The position numbers and the translations under genes were made by a program. DNA of 64,000 bases from the NCBI GenBank assembly GCA_036941025.1, contig JAYMNP010000001.1, positions 1,944,501-2,008,500 on the forward strand. The letters are read 5' to 3'. Shown in pieces: positions 26,128-34,563 of the stretch. Positions within the stretch are counted from its first letter, which is position 1. Each line of letters starts with the position of its first letter. The stretch comes from Lachnospiraceae bacterium JLR.KK002. GTDB taxonomy: Bacteria; Bacillota; Clostridia; Lachnospirales; Lachnospiraceae. The notes beneath the pieces are model-generated. The model made no database searches. It worked only from the letters and a program-made list of their open reading frames with translations, and was not told where the DNA came from.

Positions 26128-27072
26128 TTATTCCACCATATAGCACCCGGCAGAAGCCAGCCCGTAATGCAGACGGGCATATTCCCTCACTTCTTCAGCG
26201 CGTTCACGCTGATTCATCATCTGAAACAGGGCAATACTCTGGAAAAAATATTGCTCTGACCTGTCGTATTGTCCCAGCTCTGCCAGTCCGCAGGCCTTGC
26301 AGTGCAGCAGCGCGGGAAGCGTATGCAGCTTTCCGTATTCCATGCAGTGCTCAATTCCTGTCTGGCAGCAAGCCAGGGCGTCTTCAAACATCCCGGCCTG
26401 ATACAGCCAGGATGACATTTTCTGTATCACCATCAGATATCTGACAGACATTTCCTCGCTGTCCGGATTACGTCGTTCCATATATTCTTTCAGCTCCGAC
26501 AGCAGCTGCAGACTGTCCCAGAGCCTGCCCATACTGTGGCAGATACACCCGATACTGTACAGAATGGCAATTTCATGGCAGGTCAGGAGCCTGTCATGAA
26601 TATGGCCGTCAAATTCCGGCATGGTCATATGGATTGTATGCAGCAGTTCCTGCAGCACCCATTCCAAAGGCTCTCCCCTGTGTTTCCCAATCATTACTCT
26701 GGCAAAACTCAGGTACTGCTCCTCTGTTTTCAGCCGGTATGTTTTCCCGGAACTTTTTCTGATATTCCGCTCCATGCAGTCTGCAATTTTTTCTGCCTGC
26801 TCAAAATCTTCTTTCCTGAGACTGCGCGCCAGCTTCTGCTCCAGCTCCCACTGCTCCCGTTCCCTCTGGCTAAAATACATGCCTTCTGCCCGCTCTGTCA
26901 TTCCAAGCCGCTGCAGCAGTCCTTCCAGTATTTTTCTTCCCGGCACCTGAAGTCCGTTCTCAATCCGTGACAGAGTGGAGGTTGTGCAGATTCCATAACC
27001 GAGTTCTTCCTGAGAATATCCCTGGCGTTCTCTGGCGTCCCTTATTAATTCGCCGACTGTGTAATAAGCCAT
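26128..27072 (-). CDS. XRE-family regulator with TPR-like C-terminal domain
   Basis: 314 residues from the ATG at 27072 (AAGGGGAAG upstream). An N-terminal helix-turn-helix (residues 5-60: YTVGELIRDARERQGYSQEELG, TTSTLSRIENG) is followed by ~240 helical residues with tetratricopeptide-like spacing. This is the architecture of RRNPP-type, peptide-responsive regulators (PlcR/Rgg). No adjacent small signal-peptide gene was recognised. It is not in an operon. Confidence 0.82.
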   Translation of the reverse strand: MAYYTVGELIRDARERQGYSQEELGYGICTTSTLSRIENGLQVPGRKILEGLLQRLGMTERAEGMYFSQREREQWELEQKLARSLRKEDFEQAEKIADCMERNIRKSSGKTYRLKTEEQYLSFARVMIGKHRGEPLEWVLQELLHTIHMTMPEFDGHIHDRLLTCHEIAILYSIGCICHSMGRLWDSLQLLSELKEYMERRNPDSEEMSVRYLMVIQKMSSWLYQAGMFEDALACCQTGIEHCMEYGKLHTLPALLHCKACGLAELGQYDRSEQYFFQSIALFQMMNQRERAEEVREYARLHYGLASAGCYMVE

Positions 27073-27134
27073 ATACGTCTTCCCCTTTTCTTTTTTCTGC
27101 ACCTATCATATAAACAAGGCCCCTGCCCCAAAAG

Positions 27135-27180
27135 AAAACACGCATTTTGCATGTTTTTTCCTGCAAAACGCGTGTTTTTT
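27135..27180. terminator. Bidirectional terminator between the XRE gene and a histidine kinase
   Basis: AAAACACGCATTTTGCA pairs with TGCAAAACGCGTGTTTT (one mismatch) and has T-runs on both sides. It terminates the minus-strand two-component operon that ends at 27234. Confidence 0.75.
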
Positions 27181-27233
27181 CTCCATTTCAATAGGAAATT
27201 TATCCTGAATTTTCCGGTGTTTTCGGCAGTATT

Positions 27234-28487
27234 TTACTGATTTAAAGCGTGAAATTTTTCAGGTTCCGACATGCTGCAGGGCAGACGTATCAGAAAGGTT
27301 TTGGTATATAATTCTCCTTCCTCCTGATCCAGTGTAAGGCTCCCTCCGTGCATGTCAATGATTTTCCAGGCAATGCTCAGGCCCAGGCCGCTGCCTCCTC
27401 TGCTTTTGCGGGATTCATCTCCCAGCACAAAGGGGTCAAACATATATTTTGCTGTTTCCCGGGGAATTTTGACGCCATCGTCACATACCCTGACAGTCAC
27501 CTGTTCTTCTTCATACTCAGCCTTTACCCAAACCCGCGTCCCTTTCGGATTATGGCGGATGGCATTGTTCAGCAGATTGGAAACCACACGCTGAAACTGC
27601 ACTCTGTCCACCTGCATCCGGATTTCCTCTTCCGGGATTTCCGGCAGAATTTCCATTTCCTTTTCCTCAAAATCCATATACAGGTTTGCAACAGTTTCCC
27701 GCAGCAGTTCCCACAGATTTTCTTCTGTTTTCTTTAGCTGATATCCTTCGCTGTCCAGCTTCACATATTCAAACAGCAGATTCAAAAGACTGCTCATCTG
27801 CATGGATTTTCCGTATATGGTTTCCAGATATTCTTTCCGGGGCAGTACCGTCTTCCCTTCTTTTCCTGTAAAATCCGAATCTTCCTCCCCGCCGGATTCC
27901 TCCAGCAGGGCCCTGGCATAGCCTGCCACGGCCGTCATGGGTGTTTTCAGGTCATGGGCCACATCTGACAGCAGCAGACTTCTCCGCCTGTCATATTCCT
28001 CCCGCTGCTGCCGCTCCTGTGCTTCCAGCTCCTTTACATGCTGTTCTGCCATCCGGCTGAATGCAAAGGCCGCAATAACATAAGGGAGTATCAGGGTAAT
28101 GATGACAAAAATCGTCAGGGCTGCGGTTCCCAGCAGATAGAGTCTGGCTTCCCGGCCCGTCATATTTCTCGTCTGAGTTACAATCCAGGTAGTCAGGCGG
28201 TCTCCGGCAAACTGCTCCGCCATCCCCTGCAGTCCGGTCTTCAGCGGATCCGGAAGCAGGCCGCAGATTCCCATAGCCGCCAGATAGGCTGCTCCCCGGA
28301 TTAGCAATCCCACCGTCTGGCCTCTTTCCAGCTCCATCATAAAAAACCGGAAATGCAGCGTCTCTCCCAGCCAGGGATAAATAATCCCTTCGTACAGAAG
28401 ATTCAGCATCTGCTCGCTGAGGGCCAGAAGAATCAGAATCATCAGAAAGCGCCGGATTAAAAACCATTTCCATGTTTCATGTTTCAT
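27234..28487 (-). CDS. Sensor histidine kinase
   Basis: 417 residues. Hydrophobic segments are at about 9-28, 53-75 and 120-150; a short coiled coil follows, then the HisKA box LLSDVAHDLKTPMTAVAGYA with the phospho-His, the N box NLLNNAIRHN and the G boxes in SRGGSGLGLSIA. GGAG lies 8 bases before the ATG. Its gene begins 2 bases after the response regulator stop. Confidence 0.94.
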   Translation of the reverse strand: MKHETWKWFLIRRFLMILILLALSEQMLNLLYEGIIYPWLGETLHFRFFMMELERGQTVGLLIRGAAYLAAMGICGLLPDPLKTGLQGMAEQFAGDRLTTWIVTQTRNMTGREARLYLLGTAALTIFVIITLILPYVIAAFAFSRMAEQHVKELEAQERQQREEYDRRRSLLLSDVAHDLKTPMTAVAGYARALLEESGGEEDSDFTGKEGKTVLPRKEYLETIYGKSMQMSSLLNLLFEYVKLDSEGYQLKKTEENLWELLRETVANLYMDFEEKEMEILPEIPEEEIRMQVDRVQFQRVVSNLLNNAIRHNPKGTRVWVKAEYEEEQVTVRVCDDGVKIPRETAKYMFDPFVLGDESRKSRGGSGLGLSIAWKIIDMHGGSLTLDQEEGELYTKTFLIRLPCSMSEPEKFHALNQ

Positions 28488-28489
28488 GT

Positions 28490-29173
28490 TTATTTCTCCA
28501 TCCGATATCCCAGCCCCCGTATGGTCTTAATATATGCTCCGCTGTCCTCTGACAGCTTTGCCCGAAGGCGGCTGATACACACCATAATATTGTTGTCTGC
28601 AATGGCGTATTCCTCGCCCCACACATTTTCATACACCTGCTGCTTTGTATACACTTTGCCCGGATGTTCCATAAAAAGCCGCAACAGTTTGTATTCCACG
28701 GAAGTAAGATTAATCGGTTCTTCCCCTCGGTACACCAGGCAGGCTTCCGTATCAAGCCTCAGGTCCCGGACTACAAGCTGTTTCAAATCTCCGCTTCTGG
28801 CTCCCAGCGAATAAAATCTCCGGATATTGGAATTGATTCTGGCCATGGCTTCCATGGGATTAAAGGGTTTGGCCAGATAATCGTCCGCGCCTAAGTCCAG
28901 TCCCAGAATCTTGTCTGTGTCCCGGTCTTTCGCCGAGAGAATCATCACCGGAATATTGCTGGTCTCCCGCAGCTTTTTCAGTACATTATAGCCGTCCATC
29001 CGGGGCATCATAATATCCAGAAGCGCCATATCTGTCTCCCCCTGTTCCAGGAGAGACAATGCTTCCCTGCCATCTGAGGCCTCCGCTACCTGATATCCGT
29101 CTTTCTCCAGGTACAGCCGCAGCAAATCCCGAATTTCCTTTTCATCGTCCGCCACCAGAATCCTGTATGCCAT
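28490..29173 (-). CDS. OmpR-family response regulator
   Basis: 227 residues. Receiver domain with VADDEKE, the phospho-acceptor Asp in ALLDIMMPRMDG and Lys in AKPFNP; winged-helix effector domain from about residue 130 (VEYKLLRLFMEHPGKVYTKQQ, ISRLRAKL). It pairs with the kinase downstream and follows the DUF975 gene by 22 bases. Confidence 0.95.
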   Translation of the reverse strand: MAYRILVADDEKEIRDLLRLYLEKDGYQVAEASDGREALSLLEQGETDMALLDIMMPRMDGYNVLKKLRETSNIPVMILSAKDRDTDKILGLDLGADDYLAKPFNPMEAMARINSNIRRFYSLGARSGDLKQLVVRDLRLDTEACLVYRGEEPINLTSVEYKLLRLFMEHPGKVYTKQQVYENVWGEEYAIADNNIMVCISRLRAKLSEDSGAYIKTIRGLGYRMEK

Positions 29174-29195
29174 AAGTTTCTCCCTCCTCTGCTTT

Positions 29196-29999
29196 TCACG
29201 GATTGTTTTGCAGATACTGCACTTTCAGCGTCTGATACAGGGCCGCACCGGTCTGTTCCACATAAGGATTCAGATAAAAAATCCCCAGAATCCCCAGTGT
29301 GATACCGTTTAACAGATACCAGCCCAGGAAAGACAAATCCAGTACAAATGCTTTCCACTTATTTCCGTACATCATGGTTTTGCTGAGTTCAAACACACGT
29401 TCTTTTTCCAGATCCGGCTGTTCCCCAAGAATATAGGGAACCATCTGATATTCATAACTTTTTATAATTCCGGGAACAATCAGCAGCAACAGCCACAGAA
29501 AAATATAAAGTTTCCGGAAAAACTCTGTTTTCACGCAGTTTTTATATCCATGATCAAAAGCATAGCATATTTCTTTCATCTGTGCCGGTTCTTTCAGATT
29601 TTTTACAAAAAACCGCCGGATTCCCACAGACAGGGGATTGAATACGAAAATATCCAAAGGCAGCACCACCAGGAATACAATAAGCAGGACAAGCAGTATT
29701 ACAATGACAAATACCATCAGAAATACACCAATACCATCCTCCAGAATCATGTCTGCCAGTTCCTCATCTTCATAATACACCCCATTTTCGTAATGCCATT
29801 CTTCCTGATTATGTTCCTGTGAGTATTCATATTCGGAATCATCATCGCTGTCCAGCCCGGCAGCCGCCCCGCCGAACGAGCTGACAGAACTCCCTCCGCC
29901 GCATACAACTGCCAGCAGCAGCGCCGCCAGCACCATCTTCCAGTAATTCAGGCTGACACATCTTCTGGCTTTCTCCTTCAGTTCTTTTCTCGACCACAT
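29196..29999 (-). CDS. DUF975-family membrane protein
   Basis: 267 residues with TM helices at about 22-38, 92-120, 165-185 and 220-245. The DUF975 family pattern is recognisable in LKEKARRCVSLNYWKMVLAALL, FNPLSVGIRRFF, IVPGIIKSYEYQMVPYIL and LSKTMMYGNKWKAFVLDLSFL. Residues 45-85 form a very acidic loop. It is first in an operon with a two-component system, so it may be an accessory sensor or its target; the function is unknown. Confidence 0.82.
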   Translation of the reverse strand: MWSRKELKEKARRCVSLNYWKMVLAALLLAVVCGGGSSVSSFGGAAAGLDSDDDSEYEYSQEHNQEEWHYENGVYYEDEELADMILEDGIGVFLMVFVIVILLVLLIVFLVVLPLDIFVFNPLSVGIRRFFVKNLKEPAQMKEICYAFDHGYKNCVKTEFFRKLYIFLWLLLLIVPGIIKSYEYQMVPYILGEQPDLEKERVFELSKTMMYGNKWKAFVLDLSFLGWYLLNGITLGILGIFYLNPYVEQTGAALYQTLKVQYLQNNP

Positions 30000-30075
30000 G
30001 TTATATCCTCCTTTTTCTCTGTTCCTTTACCGGCTTTATCATACTCTTCCGGCCTTAACAGAGAAATTCCTTTTT

Positions 30076-30093
30076 CTTACAATAACCTTACAA
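30076..30093. promoter_or_regulatory. Direct-repeat box of OmpR type
   Basis: TTACAA at 30077-30082 and again at 30088-30093, an 11-bp spacing typical of response-regulator dimers. It lies between the DUF975/two-component operon and the divergent CLC gene and could control either. Confidence 0.45.
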
Positions 30094-30167
30094 ATCGTCT
30101 TGTCTTTTTTTTCAGCGGATGATAAGATGGACACAGACCTGAAAATTGATACATTGGGAGTTTTGTT

Positions 30168-31430
30168 ATGATAAAAGAAGAATTTGAACAGTACATAAGG
30201 CATCTTTCCGGACGTTTCCTGGTATTTCTCAAATGGATGGTATTTTCCATATTATCCGGCCTTCTGGTGGGAAGCGCCGGCGCTCTGTTCCATTACTGTA
30301 TTACCTTTGCCACCGGCGCAAGAGCTTCTTATCCATGGCTGATTTATTTTCTGCCCGGAGCAGGGCTCCTGATTGTGGGAGCCTATCATATTATGCACGA
30401 TGAAAAAGATACCGGTACCAATCTGGTGCTTGCCGCCATCTATTCCGGCAAACACATTCCGCTGAAAATGGCGCCTCTGATTTTTATTTCCACTGTCATA
30501 ACCCATTTGTTCGGCGGTTCCGCCGGACGGGAAGGAGCCGCTTTGCAGCTTGGCGGCAGTATCGGCAACTCCCTGGGGACTTTGTTCCGTTTTGATGAAA
30601 AAGACCGGCATATCATGATTATGTGCGGTATGAGCGCCGCCTTTTCCGTGCTTTTCGGCACTCCCATGGCTGCCGCTATTTTTTCCATGGAAGTAGTCAG
30701 CGTGGGCATTATGCACTATGCCGCCCTGGTTCCCTGCGTGATTTCTTCTCTGGTGGCTCAGGGCATTGCCCGCTATTGCCAGATTGCCCCGGAACAGTTT
30801 CTCATTTCCGGCCTTCCGGAATTCTCCGTTACATCTGCAGCCGCCATCGCTGTGCTGGCCATGCTGTGCGCCGGAGTCAGCACACTGTTCTGCGTAATTC
30901 TGCATAACAGCGAAAAACTTTACAAAAAATACTTTCCCAACCCCTATGCCAGAATTTTTGCCGGAGGCATCTTCCTGATTCTTCTCACTCTGCTGGTTGG
31001 AAATCAGGATTATAACGGTTCCGGTATGGTGCTGATTGCGGAATGTTTTGAAAATGATTACCAGCCTTACGGCTTTCTGCTGAAAATGCTGTTTACTGCT
31101 GTTACGCTGGGCGCCGGCTACAAAGGCGGCGAAATTGTGCCCTCCTTTGCTGTGGGGGCTACAGCAGGCTGCCTGTTTGGGAATCTCACGGGCTTTGCGC
31201 CGGAACTCTGTACTGCGGCCGGCATGGGCGCCGTATTCTGCGGCGTAACCAACTGTCCCATTACCTCCCTGTTAATCAGCTTTGAACTGTTCGGCTATGA
31301 AGGAATGCCCTATTATCTGCTGTCCGTTTCCCTGGGGTATATGCTGTCCGGTTACTATGGCCTGTATCACAGCCAGAAGATTGTGTACTCCAAATACAAG
31401 ACGGAATTCATCAACCGGAAAACCCGTTAA
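30168..31430 (+). CDS. CLC-family anion transporter, probable fluoride/proton antiporter clade
   Basis: 420 residues with about ten membrane helices. The family motif is present as GGSAGREGAALQLGGS (GREGP-like). At the position of GSGIP the sequence reads DTGTNLVL, resembling the GNNLI-type motif of CLC-F fluoride exporters rather than chloride CLCs. No fluoride riboswitch was recognised upstream. The stop lies 20 bases inside the convergent asparaginase gene. CLC membership is sure; the fluoride assignment is inferred. Confidence 0.85.
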   Translation: MIKEEFEQYIRHLSGRFLVFLKWMVFSILSGLLVGSAGALFHYCITFATGARASYPWLIYFLPGAGLLIVGAYHIMHDEKDTGTNLVLAAIYSGKHIPLKMAPLIFISTVITHLFGGSAGREGAALQLGGSIGNSLGTLFRFDEKDRHIMIMCGMSAAFSVLFGTPMAAAIFSMEVVSVGIMHYAALVPCVISSLVAQGIARYCQIAPEQFLISGLPEFSVTSAAAIAVLAMLCAGVSTLFCVILHNSEKLYKKYFPNPYARIFAGGIFLILLTLLVGNQDYNGSGMVLIAECFENDYQPYGFLLKMLFTAVTLGAGYKGGEIVPSFAVGATAGCLFGNLTGFAPELCTAAGMGAVFCGVTNCPITSLLISFELFGYEGMPYYLLSVSLGYMLSGYYGLYHSQKIVYSKYKTEFINRKTR

Positions 31431-32421
31431 ATATTAAATCATAATTTATTTTTTTATAAAACAACTGGTTAATATCGGATTTCTCTGTTCCTCTGTTGGC
31501 CAGCAGCCACATGGTTTTGGCAATCACCGCTTCCAGAGTCATATCATAGGATTCCAGGAAGCGGCATTCTTTTTTGATTTTATTCCCCACTTCATAAACA
31601 GTCATATCGCTGCCTTCATGGGTCACCTGAGTGGCCATGATAATCACTTTTTCCGGATGGGTTTCATACATTTCATAGAACATATCGGAAATAGAGGCAG
31701 GAATACCTCCTACACCGAAACTTTCCACAATAATGGCGTCATACTGTTTAAACAGAAATTTCAGCCCTTTGGGCGAAATGCCGGGAATCAGCTTCATCAG
31801 AAAAATATTGTCATTCATTTTCTCGTAAAAAGCCACCGGTTCTTCAAAGGGAACCGCAGGGATATAACGCATAATTCGTCCGTCCTGTATCGTGGCCAGA
31901 AACGGAAAATCAATACTGTCAAAGGCGTTGTAGCTTTTGGAGCGGATTTTCCTGGCTCTGGTACCGGCAATCACTTTCCCTCCAAACACAATCTGAACCC
32001 CCTGAGAGCCATCATCCGCCGCATAGCGGAAGCTGTCCAGCAGATTGGTTTTAGCGTCTGTGATTTCCAGATCAACAGATTTCTGGGCGCCGGTGATTAC
32101 AATGGGTCTGGAGGAATTCTGTATCATATAGGACAGGGCTGCCGCCGTATATGCCATGGTGTCGGTTCCATGGGCTATCACGAACCCATCGTATGCTTCG
32201 TAATTGTCCCTTACCGCTTTCATTATCATGTTCCAGTGCCTGGGCTCCATATTGGTGCTGTCAATATTGCAGATTTGTACTGCAGAAGGGTTGCAAAACT
32301 CATATACGTCCGGAATATACGACAGGATTTCCTCGGCGCGAATCAGCGGTATAAGCCCGTTTCCGGAGTTTTGGGAGGCAATGGTCCCTCCCGTGGCAAT
32401 CAGTAAAATTTTCTTCTTCAT
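31411..32421 (-). CDS. ansA: Type I (cytoplasmic) asparaginase
   Basis: Hydrolyses asparagine to aspartate and ammonia. 336 residues from the ATG at 32421 (AAAGGA upstream); the open frame extends further up through the promoter and leader hairpin and is not coding there. It has both catalytic motifs: ATGGTIAS with the nucleophilic Thr, and AHGTDTMAYTA with the Thr-Asp pair. There is no signal peptide. Confidence 0.94.
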   Translation of the reverse strand: MKKKILLIATGGTIASQNSGNGLIPLIRAEEILSYIPDVYEFCNPSAVQICNIDSTNMEPRHWNMIMKAVRDNYEAYDGFVIAHGTDTMAYTAAALSYMIQNSSRPIVITGAQKSVDLEITDAKTNLLDSFRYAADDGSQGVQIVFGGKVIAGTRARKIRSKSYNAFDSIDFPFLATIQDGRIMRYIPAVPFEEPVAFYEKMNDNIFLMKLIPGISPKGLKFLFKQYDAIIVESFGVGGIPASISDMFYEMYETHPEKVIIMATQVTHEGSDMTVYEVGNKIKKECRFLESYDMTLEAVIAKTMWLLANRGTEKSDINQLFYKKINYDLIFNGFSG

Positions 32422-32441
32422 AATGGTTTCCTTTCTCAGGT

Positions 32442-32489
32442 CAGATGTCCCGGTTCCTGCCGGCCTGCCCGCAGGAACCGGGACATTTG
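32442..32489 (-). promoter_or_regulatory. Long stem-loop at the 5' end of the asparaginase mRNA
   Basis: A 19-bp stem with one mismatch (32442-32460 against 32471-32489; core GTCCCGGTTCCTGC) and a 10-base loop. It begins about 7 nt after the predicted start of transcription and ends 20 nt before the ATG. It has no T-run, so it is not an ordinary terminator. Confidence 0.7.
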
Positions 32490-32502
32490 GGATACTCTGA
32501 TT

Positions 32503-32531
32503 ATCATAGTAAATTTTTACCTGAAATACAA
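32503..32531 (-). promoter_or_regulatory. Asparaginase promoter
   Basis: Minus strand TTGTAT (32531-32526), 17 bases, TATGAT (32508-32503). Divergent from the antiporter promoter. Confidence 0.6.
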
Positions 32532-32565
32532 TTACTTTTTCCATAAATATCGGTAATTTTTCAAC

Positions 32566-32594
32566 TTGTTTTTTTTTATTTATGGATGTATAAT
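32566..32594 (+). promoter_or_regulatory. Antiporter promoter
   Basis: TTGTTT (32566-32571), 17 bases, TATAAT (32589-32594). Confidence 0.65.
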
Positions 32595-32630
32595 TCCTTA
32601 GAATTACATAAGCTGGACGGAGGTATTTTT

Positions 32631-33824
32631 ATGAGTTATGATTATCTGTTGTATTTGGCTATTATTCTTATGAGCACAAAGCTGCTGGGATTAATCACCC
32701 GGCGGGCCCATATGCCTCAGGTGGTGGGTGCGCTGCTGGCCGGGCTGATTCTTGGGCCTGCATGTCTGGACTTAATCGAGAGCAGCACCTTTTTAAATCA
32801 GATTTCCGAAATCGGCGTGATTGTCCTGATGTTTATGGCGGGTCTTGAGACAGACACGGATGAGCTGAAACGTTCCGGTCTTGCCTCTTTTGTGATTGCC
32901 CTTATGGGTGTGCTGCTTCCGCTGGCAGGCGGTTTCGGCGTTGCTTATGCCTGCGGCGTATCTTCCCCTGATCTGTCTTCCAGTGAACTGCTGCAGAATA
33001 TATTTATCGGTATTATCCTTACCGCAACCTCGGTAAGTATTACGGTAGAGACTTTAAAGGAAATGGGAAAAGTTTCCACCAAAGCCGGAACTGCCATTCT
33101 GGGCGCCGCCATTATCGACGATATCCTGGGTATTGTGGCGCTGACTCTGGTTACCAGCATGGCGGACCCCAATACCAACATCCTCCTGGTACTGCTGAAA
33201 ATCGTGGGATTCTTTGTATTTGCCGCAATTTTCGGTATTGCATTCGGATTTGTAATGCAGAAATGGGTTTCCCTGGACCCAAGGCCCAACCGGCGCCACG
33301 TAATCATGACTTTTGCGTTCTGCCTTGTGATGTCGTTCTGTGCGGAACATTTCTTCGGCGTGGCTGACATCACCGGCGCCTATGTGGCAGGCCTTGTACT
33401 GAGCCACAGTACCAAACGGGAGATTATTTATAGGGAATTTGATACGGTATCCTATCTGCTGGTTGCCCCGGTATTTTTTGCCAGCATTGGTTTAAAAGTG
33501 GAACTGAGCTCCATGTCCTCCGGTGTCCTTTTATTTACCGGCCTGCTTCTGCTCGTGGCTATCCTCACCAAAGTACTGGGCTGCGGACTGGGTGCAAAGG
33601 CCATGGGCTACAGCGGAAAAGAATCTTTCCAGATTGGAATCGGTATGATTTCCCGCGGCGAGGTTGCTCTGATTGTGGCCAACAAGGGCGAATCACTGGG
33701 TCTTCTTGCAGGCTCCCTGTACGCCCCTATTGTAATCACCGTGGTGGTCACCACCATTCTGACACCCATACTTCTTAAAATTGCATTTAAGGAAAAGGGA
33801 AATTCATCTCCCGCAGTTTCCTGA
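32631..33824 (+). CDS. CPA2-family cation/proton antiporter (KefB/NapA type)
   Basis: 397 residues, about 12 membrane helices, no C-terminal TrkA-N domain. The ATG at 32631 has GGAGG 7 bases upstream and replaces an earlier in-frame ATG in the promoter. Recognisable segments are LLAGLILGPACLDL, VIVLMFMAGLETD, the acidic pair in AAIIDDILGIVAL, and GMISRGEVALIV. It exchanges Na+ or K+ for protons. Monocistronic, with a terminator after it. Confidence 0.92.
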   Translation: MSYDYLLYLAIILMSTKLLGLITRRAHMPQVVGALLAGLILGPACLDLIESSTFLNQISEIGVIVLMFMAGLETDTDELKRSGLASFVIALMGVLLPLAGGFGVAYACGVSSPDLSSSELLQNIFIGIILTATSVSITVETLKEMGKVSTKAGTAILGAAIIDDILGIVALTLVTSMADPNTNILLVLLKIVGFFVFAAIFGIAFGFVMQKWVSLDPRPNRRHVIMTFAFCLVMSFCAEHFFGVADITGAYVAGLVLSHSTKREIIYREFDTVSYLLVAPVFFASIGLKVELSSMSSGVLLFTGLLLLVAILTKVLGCGLGAKAMGYSGKESFQIGIGMISRGEVALIVANKGESLGLLAGSLYAPIVITVVVTTILTPILLKIAFKEKGNSSPAVS

Positions 33825-33828
33825 CCGG

Positions 33829-33873
33829 TGCACCCTGTTTTTCTGACTGTACGGAAAGGCAGGGTGTATTTTT
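33829..33873 (+). terminator. Terminator after the antiporter gene
   Basis: TGCACCCTG pairs with CAGGGTGTA around a ~22-base loop and is followed by TTTTT. The response regulator gene begins just after it, so some readthrough or an unseen promoter is needed for that operon. Confidence 0.65.
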
Positions 33874-33888
33874 CAAGGAGGATATTTC

Positions 33889-34563
33889 ATGCGTTTATTA
33901 CTGGCTGAAGATGAAAAAGACTTATCCAGAGCATTAGTTACCATACTGGAGCGAAACAACTATTCCGTTGACGCCGTATACGACGGAGAGGCGGCGCTGG
34001 AATATCTGGAAAGCAGCAATTATGACGGGCTGATTCTGGATATTATGATGCCAGAAAAAGACGGGCTGACGGTTCTTAAAACCATCCGCGCCCAGGGCAA
34101 TCCCATTCCTGTCCTGCTGCTCACTGCAAAATCAGAAATTGACGACCGGGTAACAGGGCTGGATGCAGGGGCGGACGACTATCTCACCAAACCCTTTTCC
34201 TTCCGGGAACTTCTGGCCAGAATACGGGCCATGACCCGCAGACAGACCATTGCTGTCAATACCACGCTGCAGAGGGGAAATCTGACACTGAATCCGGCCG
34301 CCTTTGAACTTTCCTCACCGGCCGGAACCATCCGGCTGGCAAACAAGGAATTTCAGATTATGGAAATGCTGATGAAACATCCCGGAACTCTGGTTTCCAC
34401 CGAACGGTTTATGGAGCACATCTGGGGGTATGACAGCAGTACGGACATAAGCGTGGTCTGGGTCTATATTTCTTCTCTGCGCAAAAAGCTCAAATCCCTT
34501 AAGGCAGATGTACAGATTAAAGCTGCCAGAAACGCAGGCTATTCTCTGGAGGAACAACCATGA
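33889..34563 (+). CDS. OmpR-family response regulator
   Basis: 224 residues. Receiver domain (MRLLLAEDEKDLSRAL, phospho-acceptor Asp in LILDIMMPEKDG, Lys in TKPFSFRELL) plus winged helix (FQIMEMLMKHPGTLVSTERFMEHIW, VYISSLRKKLK). AAGGAGG lies upstream. The stop overlaps the kinase start by 4 bases. It is the probable regulator of the VTC/DUF4956/surface-protein operon that follows. Confidence 0.95.
   Translation: MRLLLAEDEKDLSRALVTILERNNYSVDAVYDGEAALEYLESSNYDGLILDIMMPEKDGLTVLKTIRAQGNPIPVLLLTAKSEIDDRVTGLDAGADDYLTKPFSFRELLARIRAMTRRQTIAVNTTLQRGNLTLNPAAFELSSPAGTIRLANKEFQIMEMLMKHPGTLVSTERFMEHIWGYDSSTDISVVWVYISSLRKKLKSLKADVQIKAARNAGYSLEEQP

Noticed and set aside
30076..30168. Fluoride riboswitch upstream of the CLC gene
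   Set aside because: The conserved riboswitch core was not found in the leader; only an AT-rich direct repeat is present.
30252..30905. 217-codon minus-strand frame
   Set aside because: Complementary to the CLC gene, no ribosome binding site and low-complexity Gly/His composition.
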